A DNA stretch of 64,000 bases, from assembly GCA_036504815.1 (NCBI GenBank), contig DASXUN010000008.1, positions 1 through 64,000 of the forward strand, in the 5' to 3' direction. Below the pieces are notes generated by a model that had not been told where the DNA came from, searched no databases, and saw nothing but the letters and a program-made list of their open reading frames with translations. Both the position numbers and the translations under genes were made by a program. Shown piece by piece: positions 57,234 through 64,000 of this stretch. The DNA comes from Gemmatimonadaceae bacterium. GTDB lineage: Bacteria; Gemmatimonadota; Gemmatimonadetes; Gemmatimonadales; Gemmatimonadaceae. The first letter of the stretch is position 1, and the number at the start of each line of letters is the position of its first letter.

Positions 57234-58436
57234 ATGTCCTCGCGTCTCGCCCGCTCCCGTCTCTTCCTGGTCGCCGCGGCCGCCGTGCTCGCGCTCCCGG
57301 TCGGCGCGCAAGTGCGCCCCGCCCGCCCCGTCCGATCGGTGCCAGTGCAGCCGGAACTCCCGCCCACGCCGGTCGACACGGTGCGCGCCATCATGCCCCC
57401 GCGGCAGCCGCTGCCGCCCGAAGCGGCGAGCGCTGGTGTGACGCGCTTCTCGTTCATCGTCTATGGTGATACGCGCGGGCGACGCGACGGCACGGAGGTG
57501 CAGTACGAGCACTCCCTCATCGTCGATGCGATGCTGCGGCAGATCGCGCTGCGGGCGAATGGCCCGTCGCCGGTCCGGTTCATCCTGCAGAGCGGTGACG
57601 CGGTGGTGAACGGACGCGACCCGCGGCAGTGGAACATGAGCTTCACGGGGCTCATCAATCGCCTGACGACAGAAGGCGGCGTGCCGTACTTCCTCGCCCC
57701 CGGGAACCACGATGTGACGAGCGCGGCGGAACTGGAGAATCCCGGACGCAAGGAAGGGCTGGCCAACTACCTGCGTGCCGTGGCGCAGCTGATCCCGCCG
57801 GACGGCGCGACCCGGCGGCTGAACGGCTATCCGACCTATGCGCTCGGGTTCGGCAACACCTTCGTGCTGGCGTTCGACTCGAACATCGCGGCCGACTCGA
57901 CGCAGTTCGCGTGGGCGCGCGCCCAGCTCGAGGGACTGGACCGGACGCGCTATCCGAACATCGTCGCGTTCTTCCACCATCCCGCCTACTCATCTGGGCC
58001 ACACGGTGGCGCCATCATCGAGCGGCCCACGGCGGCCGTGCGCGACCAATGGATGCCGCTGTTCCGGAAGCACGGCGTGCAGCTGCTCGTCACCGGGCAC
58101 GAGCATCTCTACGAGCACTGGGTAGAACGCTATCGCGACGCGCACGGGGCGTGGCGTCGCATGGACCAGCTCGTGACCGGGGGTGGCGGAGCGCCGCTCT
58201 ACCCCTACCGCGGCGAGCCCGACTTGCGCGCCTACCTCACGGCCAGCGGCGCCGACTCGGCGCGCGTCGAACATCTGGTGAAGCCCGGGATGGAGCCCGG
58301 CGACAACCCGTACCACTTCGTGGTCGTGAACGTGGATGGCGCGCGGATGACGCTCGAGGTGCTCAGCGTCGACTGGGGGACGGGATTTGCGCCGTATCGG
58401 AGCAACAAGGCGGCGCTGAGGGATAGTGTGCCTTAA
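57234..58436 (+). CDS. Secreted metallophosphoesterase (purple acid phosphatase-like)
   Basis: The 400-aa exported phosphoesterase has the signal peptide RSRLFLVAAAAVLALPVGAQ, then a Pro-rich linker. The five metal motifs are present in order: YGDTR (78-81), LQSGDAVVNG, LAPGNHDV, AFFHHPAYS and VTGHEHLYEH. The substrate (nucleotide, phytate, phosphoprotein) cannot be told. A family A hairpin starts at the stop codon and reaches exactly to the stop of the opposing gene. Confidence 0.92.
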   Translation: MSSRLARSRLFLVAAAAVLALPVGAQVRPARPVRSVPVQPELPPTPVDTVRAIMPPRQPLPPEAASAGVTRFSFIVYGDTRGRRDGTEVQYEHSLIVDAMLRQIALRANGPSPVRFILQSGDAVVNGRDPRQWNMSFTGLINRLTTEGGVPYFLAPGNHDVTSAAELENPGRKEGLANYLRAVAQLIPPDGATRRLNGYPTYALGFGNTFVLAFDSNIAADSTQFAWARAQLEGLDRTRYPNIVAFFHHPAYSSGPHGGAIIERPTAAVRDQWMPLFRKHGVQLLVTGHEHLYEHWVERYRDAHGAWRRMDQLVTGGGGAPLYPYRGEPDLRAYLTASGADSARVEHLVKPGMEPGDNPYHFVVVNVDGARMTLEVLSVDWGTGFAPYRSNKAALRDSVP

Positions 58437-58584
58437 GGTGCATCGGAACGGGGAGGGGGTAGAGGCTTAGCGAGGGGGGACGGGAGGTGGAACGAGGAGG
58501 GAGATCTCCGGGCGCGCGAGCGACCTCCCTCCCCGTTCCGACTCCCAACCCCCCTCGCTTGGCCTCTACCCCCTCCCCCTTCCG
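58437..58584. repeat. Family A long inverted repeat between convergent stop codons
   Basis: Left arm words: GGAACGGGGAGG, GGGTAGAGGC, CGAGGGGGG, GGAACGAGGAGGGAG. Right arm: GACCTCCCTCC, CCGTTCC, CCCCCCTCG, GCCTCTACCCCCTCCCCC. CGAGGGGGG and CCCCCCTCG match perfectly here, where the copy at 6426 has a different matched pair. It fills the whole 148-bp gap between two converging genes. Confidence 0.87.
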
Positions 58585-59305
58585 TTATCGCTTCAGCGAA
58601 TCCATCACCGGTCTCATCGCCCGGTACACATTCGCCGCCACGATCCGCGCCCCGCGGGCGGTCGGATGGATGCCGTCGTCCTGGTTCAGTTCCGGACGGC
58701 CGGCGACGCCGTCGAGCAGAAACGGCAACAGGCGTACGCCCGTCTGCTTGGCGACGGTCGGAAAGACGGCACGGAAGCGACGCTGGTAGGCGGGACCGAG
58801 GTTGGTCGGGGCCTCCATCTGCACGAGCGCCACGGCCGCACCGGGCTGCGCCGCGCGCACCTTGGCGATCAGCGCCCGGAGGTTCGCCGCCGTGCTGTCG
58901 GGCTCCACGCCGCGCAGCCCGTCGTTGGCGCCCGTCTCGATGACCACCGCGGCGAGCGGCTGGCTCAGGAGCCAGTCGGCACGGCGCAGCGCGCCGGCCG
59001 ATGTCTCGCCCGACAACCCGGCGTTGACGACCTCCACGGCATAACCGTCCTTCACGCTCAGTCGCTGCAGGACGGCCGTGTAGGAGCTCTCCGGATCGAG
59101 GCCCAGTCCGGCGGTGAGCGACGTCCCCAGAAACAGGATGCGCGGCCGCAACGTTGTTTGTGTTGCGGCCCCGCCCGCGCGCGTGGTTGATTCAACGCTA
59201 ACGGACGCGCTCGGCTTGCCGTTGTCCTTTGGGGCGCTGCACGCCAGCGCCGCCAGCAGCACCGCCGGCGCCAGCGCCCCCCTCCCTTTTCCGCCGATCA
59301 ATCGC

Positions 59306-59307
<2 letters not shown>
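58585..59307 (-). CDS. GDSL/SGNH arylesterase-like lipoprotein
   Basis: The 240-aa SGNH-hydrolase starts at 59307 with a lipoprotein-type signal (LAPAVLLAALAC, Cys23). Block I is ILFLGTSLTAG (Ser63), block III is VVIETGANDGLRG, and block V is DGIHPTARG (Asp, His). It resembles TesA/arylesterase. Its ATG overlaps the ATG of the divergent ABC gene. The tesA-ybbA-ybbP neighbourhood is known from Escherichia coli, which supports the assignment. Substrates of such enzymes are acyl esters or thioesters. Confidence 0.9.
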
Positions 59308-60093
<786 letters not shown>

Positions 60094-60097
<4 letters not shown>

Positions 60098-62646
60098 GCG
60101 GCATGAAGCTCGGGATGCTCTCGCGCCTGGCCTGGCGGGAGAGCCGCACGGCGCGGCGCAGGCTGCTGCTCTACATGTCGTCCATTTCGCTGGGCGTGGC
60201 GGCGCTGGTGGCCATCGACTCGTTCGCGAGCAACACGCAGGACTCGGTGCGCGCGCAGTCGCGCTCGCTGCTGGGCGGCGATGTCGCCTTCTCGAGCAAC
60301 CAGAAGTTCCCGGCCGCCATCGACTCGCTCTTCGACTCGCTGGCGACGAGCGGCCTGGCAACCGCGCGCGTGACCACGTTCGGCTCGATGGCATTCGTGG
60401 AGCGCACGGGCGGCACGCGCCTGGCGCAGGTGCGCGGCATCACGGCGAACTATCCGTTGTATGGCGAGGTCGCCACCGAGCCGGCAGGGGCGTGGCGTCG
60501 CCTGCGCGACGCGCCGGTGGCGGTGGTGGATCCCACCCTGCTGGTGGCGCTGGACGCGCGGGTTGGCGACACGCTCACCGTGGGGTATGCGAAGTTCGAG
60601 ATTGCGGGCGCCATCACCAGCGTGCCGGGCGACCCGGGCATCGCCAGCGCCATCGGGCCGCGCGTCTTCGTGGCCGACCGCTGGCTGAGCGAGACGCAGC
60701 TGCTGGGATTCGGCAGTCGCGCGCAGTACGAGGCCTTCGTGCGCCTGCCGCCGGGCGTCAACTCGCCCCAGTGGGCGGCGCCGCTGCGCCCGCAGATGCT
60801 CAAGGCCAACGTGCGCATGCGCACCGTGGTGCAGCAGGAGATCAACTTCACCGAAGCCATCGGGCAGATGGCGAGCTTCCTCGGTCTCGTGGGGCTGATC
60901 GCGCTCCTGCTCGGCGGCGTGGGCGTGGCGAGCGGCGTGCACGCGTTCGTCACGCGCAAGGTGGACACGGTGGCGGTGCTGCGCTGCCTCGGCGCCACCA
61001 GCAGCCAGGTGCTCTACATCTACGTGCTCCAGGCGGCGGCGATGGGATTGCTGGGCGCGGCCTTCGGCGCCGTCCTGGGGATTGCCATTCAGTTTGGCCT
61101 GCCGCTGGTGGTCAAGGATTTCCTCCCGCTCGACGTCCAGGTCACGCTCGACCCGAAGGCGCTGGCCACCGGGCTCGCCGTCGGCGTCTGCGTCGCGCTC
61201 ATCTTTGCGCTGCGGCCGCTGCTCGCGCTGCGGCGCGTCTCGCCGCTGCAGGCGCTGCGGCGCGACGATGCGGCGCTGGTGCGGGCTTCGCTGCGCGACC
61301 CCGCCACGCAGCTGGTGAACCTGACGCTCGTGACGAGCGTCATCCTGCTCGCCATCGGACGGGCCGACACCGTGCCCCGCGGCCTGATGTTCGCGGTGGG
61401 CATCGGCATCAGCCTCGTCGTCCTGTACGGCGCCGCGTGGCTGCTGAGCGAAGGGGCGCGGCGCGTGGTCCGCCCCGCCTGGCCGTACGTGCTGCGCCAG
61501 GGCGTCGCGAACCTGTACCGCCCGGCCAACCAGACGCGCTCGGTCGTGATCGCCCTCGGGTTTGGGTCGTTCCTCGTGACGACCATCTACCTGGTGCAGA
61601 CCAATCTGGTGAAGCAGTTCGACATCACGGCCGCCGCCTCGAAGGGCAACCTGGTGATGTTCGACATCCAGGATGACCAGCGCGAGGGCGTGGCGCGCTC
61701 GATCGTCGACGGCGGGCACCGGATCATCTCGATGACGCCCATCGTGACGATGCGCATCGCGAAGATCAACGGCGCCGAGCCCACCGAGCATGCGCGGCAG
61801 ACGGGCCAGGGGCGTGGGAGCTGGGCGTACCGCCGCGAGTATCGCTCGACGTATCGCGACACGATGGTGGTGACCGAGAAGCTCGCCGCCGGCAAGTGGT
61901 TTGGCGCGCACTCGGCCAGCGACACGCTGCACGAGGTGTCGCTCGAGCAGGACCTCGCGACCGAGAACCTGAAGGTCAAGCTCGGCGACGTGATCACGTG
62001 GGACGTGCAGGGGGTGCTGATCTCGACGAAGGTGACGAGCCTGCGCACGGTGGACTGGGGGCGGTTCGACCCGAACTTCTTTGCGGTGTTCGACCCCGCG
62101 GCCATTCGCGGCGCGCCCAAGCAGTGGGCGGCGGTGGCGGCCGTGGCAGACGAGAAGGCGATGCCCGTGCTGCAGCGGCGCGTGGTGGAGCGCTATCCGA
62201 ACGTGGCGAGCCTCGACATCTCGCTGGTGCGCCGCACAATCAACGACATCGTGCACAAGGTCTCGTTGGCGGTGCGCTTCCTGGCGCTCTTCTCGCTGGG
62301 GATGGGCGTGCCGGTGCTCTTCAGCGCCGTCGCCGCCACGCGCCGCGACCGGCTGCGCGAGAGCGTGCTGCTCAAGGTGCTGGGTGCGACGCACCGCCAG
62401 GTGCTGCGCATCCTCTTCGCCGAGTACGCCCTGCTCGGCGCGCTCGGCAGCCTGTGCGGCATGGGACTCGCGACGATCGGCGGCTGGGCGCTGGTGACGT
62501 TCGTCTTCGAGGCGCCGTTCCAGTTTGCCTGGGGCCCGGCGTCGGCGATTGCCGCGGCGATGCTGGGGATGGCCATCGGGATTGGCCTGCTGACGGCGCG
62601 CGAGGTGTTCCGCGAGACGCCGATGGCGGCGCTGAGAGAGGCGTAA
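60094..62646 (+). CDS. ABC transporter permease (YbbP-like, two FtsX domains)
   Basis: The 850-aa permease has an N-terminal TM helix (residues about 20-42) and a periplasmic domain. The first FtsX block is [20 protein letters not shown], with the coupling segment [25 protein letters not shown]. Central TM helices, a second large periplasmic domain and a C-terminal FtsX block follow ([27 protein letters not shown]). About ten TM helices fit YbbP. Start: GTG at 60094 overlapping the ATPase stop. Together with the esterase this is the TesA-YbbA-YbbP-type set, role in envelope lipid or hydrophobic-compound export inferred. Confidence 0.93.
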
Positions 62647-62800
62647 CCGAGACGGAACGAGAACGGGATGGAGGCGAAGGAACGGGGGACGGGAGTGGGG
62701 ACGAGGAGGAGACGCAACTCTTCCCTTCTCGTCCCCATCTCGTTCCTGCACTCATCCCTCGTCCCTTCGCCCCTACCCCCTCCCCGTTCCTGCCTGGTAG
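62647..62800. repeat. Family A long inverted repeat between convergent stop codons
   Basis: The left arm has GGAACGAGAACGGGATGGAGGC, here broken as GGAACGAGAACGG and GATGGAGGC, then GGGGGACGGGAG and GGGGACGAG. The right arm has CTCGTCCCC, ATCTCGTTCC, CTCGTCCCTTCGCC and CCCCTCCCCGTTCC. GGCGAAGG pairs with CCTTCGCC, a word specific to this copy. It fills the gap between two convergent genes exactly. Confidence 0.82.
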
Positions 62801-64000
62801 TTACTGTATCCGCACGATCGCCAGTCTCACCTGCCCCGGCGGGTCTCCGCCGGCTGCGCCGCGAAGGTCGAGCAGCTGCGGCGCGGCCTGCGATCCGCTG
62901 ATGAGCCACGACGAGAACGATCCGGCGGCGAGCGCGCTGACCGTGGTGCTGAAGGCGCCGAACGGGACGCGGCGCGGCGTGAACGGATAGGCGACGGGAT
63001 AGAGGTTTCTCGTGCTCGCGGGGTTCGTGCACGGACCCAGGTCGGCGCAGAGGCCGGCGAACACGTCGCGCGTATTCCACGAGGGGAACTTCAGGCGTCC
63101 GTTCGCGAAGGTCACCCCCGGATAATCGTCGGCATAGAGTGCGAGTGCCCACTCGCCGTACATCTCTTCCCAGACATGCCCGGAGACGCGCGCCTCGAGG
63201 TTGGCCACGCCCGACTTGGTGGACTGGACGAGCGGCAGGAGGAAGGAGGACTCGCTCGTGGCGTAGTGATCGATCATCCAGCGCACGATGGACCAGGAGG
63301 TGCCGTAGAAGGTGGCGTCCGCGATGCCGGTGCGTCCGAACATCGTGTAGATGTCGGGCGCCTGGAGGTACTGATACAGGTTGTCGAAGTGGCGGAGCAT
63401 CAGGATCGGGCGTCCACCGCACGTCGCGTCTTCCGGGCGGATTTCGCAGTACAGGCTCGACCGGTAATCCGCATTCCCCTTCCACGTCGTGCCCTCGAGC
63501 GAGCGCGCCAACTGCTCTTCGGCATGGCGCGCGGTTCCTTCCTCGAGCCAGAGTTCCTCGAACGCCGTGTTCTGGCTGAGTCGCCAGGCGAACGACGTGA
63601 TGTGCTTGACTTCGTGGATGATCGTGCCGCGTATCTCACGCAGCCAGGACCCGCGGCTTCCGGCGCCGACGCCCGCCGCGAGCGACGTCGGCATGACGGC
63701 GTAGAAGAACTTTCCGTTGTTGCTGCTCGGCGCCTGCGACGCCGGATAGAAGTCGCAGCTCGCCACGAAGCCGGACAGGGTGCCCCCCGCCATCGTGTTG
63801 ATGCGTGGCGAGAAGACCATCACCACGATCCCGGCGTAGGCCGGACTCAGGCTCGCATCAAACACCGACGGGTTGCCGAAGTACTGCGTCAGGATCGGCC
63901 AGTCCACGTCATCGAACTCCTGGCCAATCTGCGCGTACAGCGAGTCCATCTGCCCCCGGAGCGTCGGCACCCCATTGATCACGCTCACCGTGTCCTCGAC
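62801..64000 (-). CDS. HExxH metallopeptidase-like secreted protein (5' end outside window)
   Basis: About 400 C-terminal residues are present; the frame runs off the window edge. The zinc motif HEVKH is in GTIIHEVKHITSFAWRL, and the third ligand is probably Glu in LEEGTARHAEE, as in gluzincins. The outline resembles hyicolysin-like (M30) peptidases. Several Cys (CDFYP, CEIRPEDATC, CADLGPC) suggest an extracytoplasmic location. The C-terminal 70 residues may be a separate beta domain. The start cannot be assigned; a GTG near 63988 is probably internal. Confidence 0.78.
   Translation of the reverse strand, partial: VEDTVSVINGVPTLRGQMDSLYAQIGQEFDDVDWPILTQYFGNPSVFDASLSPAYAGIVVMVFSPRINTMAGGTLSGFVASCDFYPASQAPSSNNGKFFYAVMPTSLAAGVGAGSRGSWLREIRGTIIHEVKHITSFAWRLSQNTAFEELWLEEGTARHAEEQLARSLEGTTWKGNADYRSSLYCEIRPEDATCGGRPILMLRHFDNLYQYLQAPDIYTMFGRTGIADATFYGTSWSIVRWMIDHYATSESSFLLPLVQSTKSGVANLEARVSGHVWEEMYGEWALALYADDYPGVTFANGRLKFPSWNTRDVFAGLCADLGPCTNPASTRNLYPVAYPFTPRRVPFGAFSTTVSALAAGSFSSWLISGSQAAPQLLDLRGAAGGDPPGQVRLAIVRIQ

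Overview
This is GC-rich bacterial chromosome. The gene set points to Gemmatimonadota, which is an inference and not a proof. The supporting genes are two DUF5916 outer-membrane-type proteins, two secreted S9 peptidases, giant Ig-like lipoproteins, a class II photolyase, YfiT/BstA, and frequent GTG and TTG starts with ATGA, GTGA or TGATG couplings. There are no rRNA genes, no CRISPR array, and only one insertion sequence.

Layout. 57-7416: a secreted S9 peptidase diverges from a manganese operon (mntH, universal stress protein, DtxR/MntR regulator). A perfect 22-bp operator overlaps the mntH promoter. A YceI protein and an orphan DNA methyltransferase follow. 7483-11406: a leftward operon of SPFH/Band 7 protein, ribbon-helix-helix protein, 2-TM protein, membrane-anchored serine hydrolase and PH-like membrane protein, with its own consensus promoter and overlapping palindrome. 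11438-14512: YdeI-type protein, alpha/beta hydrolase, DUF72, DUF3761. 14509-24640: two paralogous giant Ig-like lipoproteins. The larger ends in ten alternating repeat units. Each gene has a TGTGA-N6-TCACA (CRP/FNR-type) site upstream. 24893-31543: SURF1, an MgtE-EamA-EamA operon and a DUF5916 protein. 31950-40632: dehydrogenase plus SufS-like enzyme, glycoside-hydrolase-like protein, RsiV-like lipoprotein, DUF2203, RNase Z, threonine dehydratase and photolyase. 40912-42327: an IS with a nonsense-interrupted transposase, next to a tRNA-Ala promoter. 42789-50514: polysaccharide deacetylase plus glycosyltransferase, BstA, a second PLP enzyme, tRNA-Gln and a second DUF5916 protein. 50525-64000: TPR Ser/Thr kinase operon, FmdB, PAP2-like protein, hemerythrin, S9A peptidase, metallophosphoesterase, the divergent GDSL esterase/ABC exporter pair, and a truncated HExxH metallopeptidase.

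The most unusual signal is intergenic. At least four unrelated sequence 'vocabularies' are built the same way: short words of about 7-12 nt repeated in tandem, then mirrored to make long imperfect hairpins. Family A uses GGAACGAGGAGG and GGTAGAGGC, family B uses GGATGGCAGATGGC, family C uses GGCACGGGCACGGTGGGG, and family D uses AGACAACAGAA. They often fill a gap from one stop codon to the next. In several copies the two arms vary together, which suggests selection on the fold. A family C copy has entered a coding sequence and supplies an N-terminal peptide. I know of no description of these elements, but I could not search.
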